This document shows, in pieces, positions 1 through 8,390 of a stretch of 8,572 nt of DNA. The position numbers and the translations under genes are program-made. Positions within the stretch are counted from its first letter, which is position 1. Every line of letters begins with the position of its first letter. Source of the DNA: Bacillota bacterium (GTDB taxonomy: Bacteria; Bacillota; Clostridia; Lachnospirales; Lachnospiraceae); assembly GCA_023398855.1 (NCBI GenBank), contig JAEWRS010000153.1, forward strand, positions 1 to 8,572, in the 5' to 3' direction. The notes under the pieces are model-generated. The model saw nothing but the letters and a program-made list of their open reading frames with translations, made no database searches and had not been told where the DNA came from.

Positions 1-1372
1 GCCATGTTTCCTGAAGCACCATACCGAACATGGAACGTAAATCTCTTCTGGTAAAATTCATGGTATCCTGCCCATCAATCAAAATATGCCCTGAATTTAA
101 TTCGTAAAATTTCATAAGAAGCTTCACCACTGTTGTTTTTCCCGCTCCTGTTGGCCCTACGATAGCTACCATCTGTCCGGCTCTTATTGCAGATGAAAAA
201 TCGTGAATGATCAAGGTCTCAGGCGTATAGCCAAAACAGACATTCTTAAATTCCACATTTCCTTGAACTGACTGCAGTTTTATAGGTGATTCACATTCTA
301 AAACCTCATCCTCCTCATCTAAAAACTCAAATACCCGTTCAGCCGCTGCTGCCGTGGACTGAAGCGTATTAGACACATTTGCAATCTGGGATATTGGCTG
401 CATAAATGATCGCATGTATTGGATAAATGCCTGGACATCCCCGATCTCAATCACTTTTTCCACGGTTAAATAACCGCCTAACAGACAGACAAAAACATAA
501 CCCAGGTTACTGATAAAGGACATAATAGGCATCATCATTCCTGATAAAAACTGTGATTTCCAGGCTGATCCATATAATTTATGATTTATGACCCGGAATT
601 TTTCAATCGCATCCTTTTCTCCGTTAAATATCTGTACAACATTATGGCCGCTGTAGATTTCTTCGATATGGCCGTTTAAGTAACCAAGGCTTTCCTGCTG
701 TTTTTGAAAATATACCTGGGACTTCTTCACCACAAGCATGATCAGAACCATGGAAACAATAAGAACCAAAACAGCCACCAGGGTCATCCGGATGCTGATG
801 GATATCATCATGATGACAATTCCCACCAGAGTTGTCACAGAAGTGATAATCTGCGTCAGGCTTTGGTTGAGCGTCTGGCTGACTGTATCCACATCATTGG
901 TAATCCTTGATAAAATCTCCCCGAGAGTCCTTGTATCATAATAATTAAGAGGCAGGCGGTTCATTTTTTCCGAAATATTCTTTCGCAGCTCATAGGTGAC
1001 CTTCATGCTGATGCCTGACATGATATAGCTTTGTAAATAAGAAAATACAGCAGACACCAGATACAGCACCACCAAAAGAAGCAAACGGTTTCGTATGTAC
1101 CGGAAATCCGTTAATAACCCTGTTCCCATCGCCCAGGCGATCAGGCCTTCAAACAGCTTTGTGGTGGCCTTTCCTAAAATCTTGGGACCTGCAATAGAAA
1201 ATATGGAGGAACAGCTGGCAAATAAGATTACCACAAAAACGGAATGCTTATAAGGCTCTAAATAATGGGCCAGATGAAGCATGGTCCCTTTAAAATCCTT
1301 TGCATTCTCATGCTTGCCCTGGAGCCCGCCTCTGCCGCCCATGGGGGAACTGGTTTCTTTTCTATCTGTCAT
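1..1372 (-). CDS. ABC exporter half-transporter, second subunit (3' end missing)
   Basis: Membrane domain fused to an ATPase domain, the type IV multidrug/lipid exporter layout; only the first 457 residues are in the window. About 35 hydrophilic residues precede the membrane helices (roughly residues 43-340). In the nucleotide-binding domain, A-loop Tyr382, Walker A GPTGAGKTT (406-414) and Q-loop Gln454 are visible. The signature, Walker B and switch loop fall off the left edge, so the protein is cut by the window rather than broken. The ATG overlaps the stop of the upstream exporter gene by 4 nt (ATGA) and has a GAGGAGG ribosome binding site 7 nt upstream (1380-1386). It is very probably the partner of that upstream subunit in a heterodimer. 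The first subunit has the degenerate Walker B and switch loop, so by family precedent this one should keep the catalytic Glu and His and carry the altered signature; this is a prediction. The transported substrate is unknown. Confidence 0.93.
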   Translation of the reverse strand, partial: MTDRKETSSPMGGRGGLQGKHENAKDFKGTMLHLAHYLEPYKHSVFVVILFASCSSIFSIAGPKILGKATTKLFEGLIAWAMGTGLLTDFRYIRNRLLLLVVLYLVSAVFSYLQSYIMSGISMKVTYELRKNISEKMNRLPLNYYDTRTLGEILSRITNDVDTVSQTLNQSLTQIITSVTTLVGIVIMMISISIRMTLVAVLVLIVSMVLIMLVVKKSQVYFQKQQESLGYLNGHIEEIYSGHNVVQIFNGEKDAIEKFRVINHKLYGSAWKSQFLSGMMMPIMSFISNLGYVFVCLLGGYLTVEKVIEIGDVQAFIQYMRSFMQPISQIANVSNTLQSTAAAAERVFEFLDEEDEVLECESPIKLQSVQGNVEFKNVCFGYTPETLIIHDFSSAIRAGQMVAIVGPTGAGKTTVVKLLMKFYELNSGHILIDGQDTMNFTRRDLRSMFGMVLQETW

Positions 1373-3099
1373 TTCAATTCCTCCTCACTCAGCTGTGACA
1401 ATGCAATTTCCCGGTAAACCTCACACGTTTTCATCAAATCCCGGTGTGTCCCTTTTCCTGCAATCGTTCCATGGTCCAAAACAATGATCTGGTCCGCATT
1501 CATAATGGTACTGATGCGCTGGGCTACTAAGAAGATGGTGCTGTCACCGGCTTTCTCATGCAGAGCCTCACGAAGCTTTGCATCTGTTTTAAAATCCAGA
1601 GCGGAAAAACTGTCGTCAAACACATTCACAGGCGCTTTTTTAACAAGTGCCCTGGCAATGGAAAGTCTCTGTTTTTGTCCGCCTGATACGTTTCCACCTC
1701 CCTGGGCAATGGAGGTTTCAAAGCCCTCTGGCCTGGAATGAATGAAATCCGTGGCCTGAGCCGTACTTGCCGCCTCTTCCACCTGTTCCCTCTGGGCCGT
1801 CCGGTCCCCGTACATTAAATTACTTTCAATGGTTCCGGAAAACAGAATTCCCTTTTGGGGAACAAATCCTATGATATCCCGCAGCTTGTGAAGAGGCCAG
1901 GCCTTAATATTGACCCCGTCAACAAGGATCTCTCCCTGGGTTACATCATAAAACCTGGGAAGAAGATTCACCAGAGTACTCTTTCCGCTTCCCGTGGCAC
2001 CGATAAAAGCTGTGGTCTGTCCCGGCAGTGCCGTAAACGTAATGTTATGCAGCACATCCTCATCTGCTTCCGGGTACCGGAAGGATACACCCCGGTATTC
2101 CACAACACCTTTTGTCTCACTGGGAAGCTCAGCCTCAATCTCAGGATCTCCTATAGAAGGTTCTGTCTGAAGCACTTCCACCACACGCCTGATGGATACA
2201 ATGGCCCTTGGAATCATGATGAACATCATAGTCATCATCAAAAACGCCATGATGATCTGCATAACATACTGCATATAAGCCATCATGTCTCCCACCTCCA
2301 TACGGAAGGAGGATACTGCCTTTGACCCCACCCATATGATCAGGAGGTTCGTCAAGTTCATGATCAGCATCATGGCGGGCATCATTCCTGAGGTAACCCG
2401 GTTGACAAATAAATTTGTCTGGGTCAGCCTTGCATTCACCTTTTCAAACCGGTTTTCCTCAAACCTCTGTGTATTAAATGCCCTGATAACCAGCGTTCCT
2501 TCCAGACTTTCCTTTACCACCAGGTTTAATCGGTCAATGAGCTTTTGAACAAACTGAAAGCTGGGCATAACAGCTGCCAGCATACTGAAAACCACCACCA
2601 AAAGCAGCCCAACAGATAAAGCAATGATCCATGACATGGATTTGTCTTTATCCAACGCATGAATGACGCCTCCAACACCTAAAATAGGGGCATAAAATAT
2701 AATACGGATCACCATAACGATTAACTGCTGGATCTGGGTAATGTCATTGGTGGTCCTTGTGATCAGAGATGAGGTTGAGTATTTTTCTATCTCTGCATTG
2801 GAAAAGCTTTCTACCTTTGCAAAAATGTCCTGACGCAGATTCCGGCTGACCCCTGCCGCTATCCTGGCAGCAATGAGTCCTACCAGAATCGTACAGCTGG
2901 CACTGATAAAGGCAATCCCCAACATTTGAAATCCAATTTTAATAATATAGGAGGTGTTGCCTGTTGTAATTCCCTTGTTTACAATATCAGACATAAAATC
3001 AGGAAGAGACAAATCACAGGTTGCCTGACCAAACAGCAATGCCACTGATATGAATATAAACAAAAGATATGGTTTAAAGTAGCGAAAGAAAACCTTCAA
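1369..3099 (-). CDS. ABC exporter half-transporter, first subunit, degenerate ATPase site
   Basis: A 576-residue membrane-plus-ATPase half-exporter. Membrane helices fill about residues 10-300, and the last two are very rich in methionine. The ATPase domain shows A-loop Tyr342, Walker A GATGSGKST (367-375), Q-loop Gln415, an intact VSGGQ signature (471-475), Walker B Asp495 and a D-loop SALD. Asp496 replaces the catalytic Glu and Gln527 replaces the switch-loop His (VAQRIS instead of VAHRLS). This pair of changes marks the degenerate subunit of heterodimeric exporters such as TM287/288 and LmrCD, so it should work with the next gene, which overlaps it by 4 nt. The start chosen is TTG, 7 nt after a GGGGGG ribosome binding site and overlapping the MarR stop as TTGA. 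A longer reading from a GTG at 3186 would add 29 low-complexity Gly/Lys residues, overlap the MarR gene by 91 nt and has no ribosome binding site. Probable role is drug or toxic-compound efflux; the substrate is unknown. Confidence 0.93.
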   Translation of the reverse strand: MKVFFRYFKPYLLFIFISVALLFGQATCDLSLPDFMSDIVNKGITTGNTSYIIKIGFQMLGIAFISASCTILVGLIAARIAAGVSRNLRQDIFAKVESFSNAEIEKYSTSSLITRTTNDITQIQQLIVMVIRIIFYAPILGVGGVIHALDKDKSMSWIIALSVGLLLVVVFSMLAAVMPSFQFVQKLIDRLNLVVKESLEGTLVIRAFNTQRFEENRFEKVNARLTQTNLFVNRVTSGMMPAMMLIMNLTNLLIIWVGSKAVSSFRMEVGDMMAYMQYVMQIIMAFLMMTMMFIMIPRAIVSIRRVVEVLQTEPSIGDPEIEAELPSETKGVVEYRGVSFRYPEADEDVLHNITFTALPGQTTAFIGATGSGKSTLVNLLPRFYDVTQGEILVDGVNIKAWPLHKLRDIIGFVPQKGILFSGTIESNLMYGDRTAQREQVEEAASTAQATDFIHSRPEGFETSIAQGGGNVSGGQKQRLSIARALVKKAPVNVFDDSFSALDFKTDAKLREALHEKAGDSTIFLVAQRISTIMNADQIIVLDHGTIAGKGTHRDLMKTCEVYREIALSQLSEEELK

Positions 3100-3608
3100 A
3101 TCGATTCCCCCCTTTCCTTTTCCTTTTCCTTTTCCTTCACCATTGAATTCACTTCCTCTTCCATTAATTCCGTAAACCTTTTCCACAATTCAATTAATTT
3201 GCATGCATCTTCTTCCCCCATAGCGGCGATTACCCGTTCTAAAAGCCCGCTCATCGTCTCAGAGCATTTCTTCCACATGTTTTCCCCATCTTCTGTTAAA
3301 AAAACGCAGATGTTCCTGCGGCTTTTGGGATCAATTTCTCTATATATCAGGCCCTTTTCTTCCAGTGAATTCAGCATACGGGAGGCCGCTGATAAAGCGA
3401 TATTCAGCCTTTTGGCCAGATCAGATACATGGATACCACTGCTTTCCGGATTTTCCTTCATGGCGTTCCATATTTGATGCAGGGCAAAAAACTCACTCTG
3501 GGTGACCCCTTCCGGTATACAGCCTCTATGGATTCTTTGCTTGCTCCCCATCATCATTGCTAGATCTGATTTAAACTTTTTTAAGAATTCTCCCTGTCCG
3601 GTCTTCAC
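3096..3608 (-). CDS. MarR-family transcriptional regulator
   Basis: A 170-residue winged-helix regulator. The DNA-binding part runs from about residue 59 (HVSDLAKRLNIALSAASRML, recognition helix about 71-83), followed by the wing at about 90-108 (RE-DPKSRRN-CVFLTEDG), the usual MarR pattern. Flanking helices (about 1-55 and 108-157) would form the dimer interface. The C-terminus is an unusual Lys-Glu repeat (about 158-166) encoded by a hexanucleotide repeat. The start is GTG, chosen because AGAGGGGG (3616-3623) lies 7 nt upstream; the internal ATGs near residue 18 have no comparable site. It is the first gene of the efflux unit, and its stop overlaps the start of the exporter gene. MarR proteins in this position usually repress their own operon and release DNA when they bind a small, often phenolic or drug-like, ligand. 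The inverted repeat between promoter and gene fits self-repression. The ligand is unknown. Confidence 0.93.
   Translation of the reverse strand: MKTGQGEFLKKFKSDLAMMMGSKQRIHRGCIPEGVTQSEFFALHQIWNAMKENPESSGIHVSDLAKRLNIALSAASRMLNSLEEKGLIYREIDPKSRRNICVFLTEDGENMWKKCSETMSGLLERVIAAMGEEDACKLIELWKRFTELMEEEVNSMVKEKEKEKERGESI
3107..3117 (-). promoter_or_regulatory. Ribosome binding site that sets the TTG start of the first ABC subunit
   Basis: On the minus strand the purine run GGAAAGGGGGG ends 7 nt before the TTG at 3099-3097. It lies inside the last codons of the MarR gene, and the TTG overlaps the MarR stop (TTGA), so translation is probably coupled. This supports the 576-residue product over a 605-residue reading. 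Confidence 0.75.
3111..3135 (-). repeat. Hexanucleotide tandem repeat at the MarR 3' end
   Basis: The + strand shows CCTTTT three times in a row (3116-3133) followed by CC, with an imperfect unit CCTTT at 3111-3115. On the coding strand this is a run of GGAAAA units. Because the unit is 6 nt, it encodes alternating Lys-Glu in the MarR frame, and changes in copy number would not shift the frame. It lies directly next to the ribosome binding site of the following ABC gene. Confidence 0.85.
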
Positions 3609-3633
3609 GATAGTGCCCCCTCTTTTCCTTCAC

Positions 3634-3660
3634 TTAACATTGTTAATAGTTTTCAATGTT
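3634..3660. promoter_or_regulatory. Candidate MarR operator (overlapping inverted repeats)
   Basis: Two symmetries overlap here. TTAACA-T-TGTTAA (3634-3646) is a perfect 13-bp palindrome. AACATTG (3636-3642) and CAATGTT (3654-3660) are perfect 7-bp inverted arms 11 nt apart. The element begins about where transcription should start and extends into the leader, between the -10 box and the MarR ribosome binding site, so a bound dimer would block transcription. Assigning it to MarR is inference from position and symmetry. Confidence 0.65.
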
Positions 3661-3664
3661 TATC

Positions 3665-3703
3665 ATTCTACATCCATTTAATTCGTGTGTCAATTTTTTT
3701 TTT
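3665..3703 (-). promoter_or_regulatory. Sigma-A promoter of the marR-ABC-ABC unit
   Basis: On the minus strand, TTGACA (3693-3688, exact consensus -35) is followed by a 17-nt spacer and TAGAAT (3670-3665, one mismatch to TATAAT). A run of ten A residues (3703-3694) sits directly upstream of the -35 and could act as an UP element. Transcription should start near 3658, about 50 nt before the GTG start of the regulator gene. Such a strong promoter suggests that expression is limited by repression. Confidence 0.85.
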
Positions 3704-3773
3704 GTTAAAATTTTCTTCACCGCCAGATGATCATCCAATATCATCCTCCAGTCCAAAACCATAAAATCATCAC

Positions 3774-3817
3774 AAAAAGCCGGTGAAAGCACTCTTTTTC
3801 AAGAGCATTCCACCGGC
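3774..3817 (-). terminator. Rho-independent terminator of the PTS/GH1 operon
   Basis: On the minus strand, GCCGGTG (3817-3811) pairs with CACCGGC (3785-3779). The stem continues through an AT-rich and wobble-paired middle with one bulged base, then CTCTT/AAGAG, closed by a GAAA loop. A run of five T residues (3778-3774) follows. It starts 17 nt beyond the stop of the second GH1 gene and separates that operon from the efflux unit. Confidence 0.9.
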
Positions 3818-3834
3818 ATTCCATGAAATGATGC

Positions 3835-5295
<1,461 letters not shown>

Positions 5296-5311
5296 TCACA
5301 GACATTGAGAA

Positions 5312-6751
5312 TCAGTTCAGGTCTTCTCCCTTTGATTCAATCACTTTTTTATACCAGAAAAAGGAGTCCTTCCTGATTCTCCTGCATTCCCTGGGATCAT
5401 CGTCGGTGCGGTCAACGTACACAAATCCATACCGTTTCTTCACACCGTTGCTGGTGGATAATAAATCAATGGCAGACCAGGGACAGTAAGCCAGAACCTT
5501 AACGCCAAAATCCATGGACTTTTTTATAGATTTTATGTGATCTCTTAAGTAGCTGATCCTGTAAGGATCATGGACCTTGCCCTCCTCTGTAAGTGTATCA
5601 TAAGCTCCCAGACCGTTTTCAGTGATCATCAGTGGCTTATTATAACGCATGGAAATGTCCCGCAGCAAATATTCCAGGCCCGTGGGATCAATGGCCCAAT
5701 CCCAGTCCGTGGTATCCAGCATGGGATTGGGGCACATCTGGAAAAATCCCGGCTGGTGTTCATGGCCATCCATGGCTCCCTTTACGCCGGTCCAGTTTAC
5801 CCCTGCAAACCGGAGCTCATCCTCCTTAGGACACGCCTTGGCACATTCACTGGAATAATAATTTATGGCCAGAAAATCTGAATACCCTTCCTGGATCAGT
5901 TCCATGTCTCCAGGCTCAATGACAGGGGCAAGCCCTTTTGATTCCAGATAGATCATGGCTGATTCTGTATAAATCCCCTTAAAGTAAATGTCAAGATAAT
6001 ATCCGTTATGTAAATCATGAGCGTTCTGAGCTGCCATCACATCCTCTGGCTTGCTGGTTAAGGGGTATACCGGTGCATAACCGATGGCCGCTCCCACCAT
6101 CCCTCCCGGCACCTTTTCGTGAACCAGCTTACAGGCAATGGCATGAGCCAGATTCATGTGATGATTGATCTGGTATCTCAGCTGATGGTCAGACTGCAGT
6201 TTTCCGGGAATAAAACATTTCTGGGTCCAGAACTGGACAATAATACTTTGCTCGTTAATTGTTGTCCAGTATTTTACCTTGTCTTTAAATTCTTCAATGA
6301 TATAGGCGGCATAATTCTCAAAATCCTTAACCACTGCCCGGTTCAGCCAGCCGTGATACTTTTCAACCAGAGCCCAGGGCAGGTCATAATGATAAAGGGT
6401 CACAATGGGCTCGATGCCATGAATCAGCAATTCATCAATTAAATCCCTGTAAAACTGTATTCCTTCTTCATTTACTTCTCCTGTGCCGTCTGGAAACACC
6501 CTGCTCCAGGCAATGGAAAAGCGGTAGGCCGTGAATCCCATCTCCTTCATTAAGGCAACGTCTTCTTTAAAATGATGATAATGGTCGCTTGCAATTTCCG
6601 CCGTTGCAAAGCCTCTTTTTTCAAAATTATCTTTATTGATGAAATCCTGTTGAGACGCCTTTTTTCCATGGATGAGCGCAGCGCCCTCCACCTGGTAGGC
6701 GGAAGTGGAAGCTCCCCATAAAAACTCATCCGGAAAACCTGGTTTAATCAT
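5312..6751 (-). CDS. GH1 6-phospho-beta-glucosidase with complete catalytic pair
   Basis: A 479-residue GH1 barrel enzyme of normal length, cytoplasmic. The N-terminal signature FLWGASTSAYQVEGA is at about 10-24. The acid/base is Glu167 (TINEQ) and the nucleophile Glu378 (ITENGLG); His121 (YHYDLP) and Gln20 complete the sugar site. Ser432, Lys439 and Tyr441 (KKRYGF) form the phosphate-binding set of 6-phospho-glycosidases. The residue after the Ser is Thr rather than the Trp found in 6-phospho-beta-galactosidases, which favours a glucoside; that preference is inferred. The N-terminal loop is short and a roughly 45-residue loop at about 303-348 precedes the DWDWAIDP segment, so it belongs to a different subgroup from the next GH1 gene. 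The ATG overlaps the EIIA stop by 8 nt, with AGGAG 6 nt upstream inside the EIIA gene. It should hydrolyse the 6-phospho-beta-glucoside delivered by the PTS to glucose 6-phosphate and the aglycone or a second sugar. Confidence 0.93.
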   Translation of the reverse strand: MIKPGFPDEFLWGASTSAYQVEGAALIHGKKASQQDFINKDNFEKRGFATAEIASDHYHHFKEDVALMKEMGFTAYRFSIAWSRVFPDGTGEVNEEGIQFYRDLIDELLIHGIEPIVTLYHYDLPWALVEKYHGWLNRAVVKDFENYAAYIIEEFKDKVKYWTTINEQSIIVQFWTQKCFIPGKLQSDHQLRYQINHHMNLAHAIACKLVHEKVPGGMVGAAIGYAPVYPLTSKPEDVMAAQNAHDLHNGYYLDIYFKGIYTESAMIYLESKGLAPVIEPGDMELIQEGYSDFLAINYYSSECAKACPKEDELRFAGVNWTGVKGAMDGHEHQPGFFQMCPNPMLDTTDWDWAIDPTGLEYLLRDISMRYNKPLMITENGLGAYDTLTEEGKVHDPYRISYLRDHIKSIKKSMDFGVKVLAYCPWSAIDLLSTSNGVKKRYGFVYVDRTDDDPRECRRIRKDSFFWYKKVIESKGEDLN

Positions 6752-7112
6752 AATGATCTCCTGTTCCTAAACAGTTTGTATGAATCTTTTTTAATACCAC
6801 TTCAAACAAATCAATCAGCTTTTCAGACAGCAAAACCTCGGAATTGATGGTCATCAGCGTATCCTGGGCATGTGCAAAAAGAAGGCATGGCTCATAGGTT
6901 TTCCCCCTCGTCTCATTTTGTATCACCTCTGTCTGGGATACATGGGCCAATCGGATGCACTCCCTTGCTTCCACCATCTTTTCTTTTGCTTCCATAAAAT
7001 TTTCTTCCTTGATACAGTCAAGGGCACGTTCTACGGCTGTTCTGGCATCGCCCGCATGTAAAATGATCTGCATGGCAACTCCTACCAGCTCATTTTCCAT
7101 AATATCTTCCAT
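6744..7112 (-). CDS. celC: PTS lactose/cellobiose-family EIIA component
   Basis: A 122-residue all-helical cytoplasmic phosphocarrier of the LacF/CelC/ChbA type, which works as a trimer. The key motif is LLFAHAQDTLMT, with His81 as the phosphorylated residue and Asp84 in the position of the metal-binding Asp of the family. The N-terminal helix motif MQIILHAGDAR (about 14-24) is also typical. It takes phosphate from HPr and passes it to the EIIB cysteine. The first ATG is used as start: AGGAAGGAAG (7124-7133) lies 11 nt upstream, a slightly long spacing, while the next ATG at codon 5 would be farther still. It sits 19 nt after the EIIC gene and overlaps the first GH1 gene. The sugar cannot be read from EIIA itself. 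Confidence 0.95.
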   Translation of the reverse strand: MEDIMENELVGVAMQIILHAGDARTAVERALDCIKEENFMEAKEKMVEARECIRLAHVSQTEVIQNETRGKTYEPCLLFAHAQDTLMTINSEVLLSEKLIDLFEVVLKKIHTNCLGTGDHYD

Positions 7113-7131
7113 AAATATAAATACTTCCTTC

Positions 7132-8367
7132 CTAGATATTCACTTCTTCTTTTATACACTGCCCTTCATAAGCCCTGAAAAACGGCATCCAGGTAATATA
7201 ATATACTGCAAATAAAATCACATAAAATATAATTGCCCTGAGATCCTGGGTAATCATTACAGAAGAAACAGGAGCAGGAACCTGGCCTACCTGAATCATT
7301 TTTCCCGGAATATTCAGCCAGCCAAACTTCATGGCAGCATAGATGATTGTTGGGCCTGTGAAAGAATTGATCCACATGGGCAGCATCAGCAGAGGATTAA
7401 ATGCAACGGGCGTACCGTATATCACCGGCTCATTGATATTGAAAATACTGGGGGCAATACAAACCTTTCCCAGGGTCCTCATCTTTTTTGATTTAGAACG
7501 CAGCATCTGCACCACAAGAGGCAGGGTGGCTCCCATACCGCCCATGGTCACCAGTGCGGCAGTAAAAACTGTTTCACTGGTAACAATATTGGTTGCAGCC
7601 CCTCCGGCAGCGATTGCAGCAATATTGGCGTTGATACCTGCCATAAAAACTGGAGTGGATATGGCTCCGAATGCCCATGATGACACTCCGCAGGAATACA
7701 AGATCGAAGGTGTGAGGCAAATAAAGATCATGCCAGGGTAAGACTGTCCAAAGGATGCAATGGGCTTAAATGCTGCATTGACAACGGTTACAATGTCCAC
7801 TCCGCCACGCTCCACCACCAGCATGATCACCAACAGGGTAAGAAAAATAGGAATGATACTGTTGAACCAGTTAGCCAGAAAGCTTGGAATGGACGTACTG
7901 TCCTCCAGAAAACCAAACCGTGTCCATGAGTGAAATACAAATGCAACAAAAAGCCCAATTACAATTGCCACCATGATTCCGCTGGGACCGAACACCCCGA
8001 AATTTACGTTCATATAAGAATTATTATCAAAGGTGGGCTTTAAGCACATAATAAAGGCGGAAAAGCCCAGCAGGCCTGCCGGAACCTGGAACTTATTATT
8101 TTTCTTCAGCTCCATCAGATTGTAGGGAATCAAAAAAGAAATAAAGATCCCTATGAACATAAAGGAATAGCTGGCAATGGGAAATATATCCGGAAGTCCG
8201 GGGATATAATCCTTAAATACATTGTAAAAAAACACCAGCGACCCCACCAGTATAAATGGAAGCACCCTCATCATTGCCTGGGATACGGCTGCCACCCACG
8301 GGTTTTCCACTATTTTGTTCATTGCAGGTGCAAAGGTATCAATCAGCCACTTCATAAATTTTTTCAT
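7132..8367 (-). CDS. celB: PTS lactose/cellobiose-family EIIC permease
   Basis: A 411-residue integral membrane permease with about ten hydrophobic segments. The N-terminus is typical of CelB/ChbC proteins: a short amphipathic helix, then NPWVAAVSQAMMRVLPFILVG. The conserved NEPVIYGTP motif contains Glu313, the residue that contacts the sugar in this family. The segment that usually reads WFFGIHG here reads WAFGAIS (about 231-237), so the commonly conserved His is absent; this alignment was made by eye. The start at 8367 is chosen because AGGAG lies 8 nt upstream and the protein then begins like its relatives. An ATG eight codons earlier overlaps the EIIB stop (TAATG) but has no ribosome binding site. 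The open frame extends to 8496 only by running through the EIIB gene. Imports and phosphorylates a sugar with EIIB and EIIA, probably a beta-glucoside given the GH1 genes downstream. Confidence 0.93.
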   Translation of the reverse strand: MKKFMKWLIDTFAPAMNKIVENPWVAAVSQAMMRVLPFILVGSLVFFYNVFKDYIPGLPDIFPIASYSFMFIGIFISFLIPYNLMELKKNNKFQVPAGLLGFSAFIMCLKPTFDNNSYMNVNFGVFGPSGIMVAIVIGLFVAFVFHSWTRFGFLEDSTSIPSFLANWFNSIIPIFLTLLVIMLVVERGGVDIVTVVNAAFKPIASFGQSYPGMIFICLTPSILYSCGVSSWAFGAISTPVFMAGINANIAAIAAGGAATNIVTSETVFTAALVTMGGMGATLPLVVQMLRSKSKKMRTLGKVCIAPSIFNINEPVIYGTPVAFNPLLMLPMWINSFTGPTIIYAAMKFGWLNIPGKMIQVGQVPAPVSSVMITQDLRAIIFYVILFAVYYITWMPFFRAYEGQCIKEEVNI

Positions 8368-8375
8368 ACTTCCTT

Positions 8376-8380
8376 CTCCT
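8376..8380 (-). promoter_or_regulatory. Ribosome binding site that sets the EIIC start
   Basis: AGGAG on the minus strand, 8 nt before the ATG at 8367, in the 23-nt gap after the EIIB stop. It decides for the 411-residue EIIC over two longer in-frame readings (from 8391 and 8496). Confidence 0.7.
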
Positions 8381-8390
8381 ATTCTTGTCA

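Noticed and set aside
704..910. His- and Asn-rich plus-strand open frame, possible metal-binding peptide
   Set aside because: It is antisense to the membrane domain of the second ABC subunit. The His-rich composition comes from the complement of Met/Ile/Val codons, and there is no ribosome binding site or promoter.
1855..2325. 156-codon plus-strand open frame ending in a His-rich stretch
   Set aside because: It is antisense to the ATPase and membrane region of the first ABC subunit. Its His-rich end mirrors the Met-rich helices.
3100..3186. N-terminal extension of the first ABC subunit from a GTG at 3186
   Set aside because: No ribosome binding site, 91-nt overlap with the MarR gene, and only low-complexity Gly/Lys sequence produced by the repeat read in another frame. 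The TTG at 3099 has a strong site.
3704..3773. Possible small gene or RNA between terminator and promoter
   Set aside because: About 70 nt with no open frame carrying a ribosome binding site, no stable hairpin and no recognisable RNA motif.
7343..7741. 132-codon plus-strand open frame opposite the EIIC gene
   Set aside because: Fully inside a well-supported permease gene on the other strand, with hydrophobic composition expected from the complement and no start signals.
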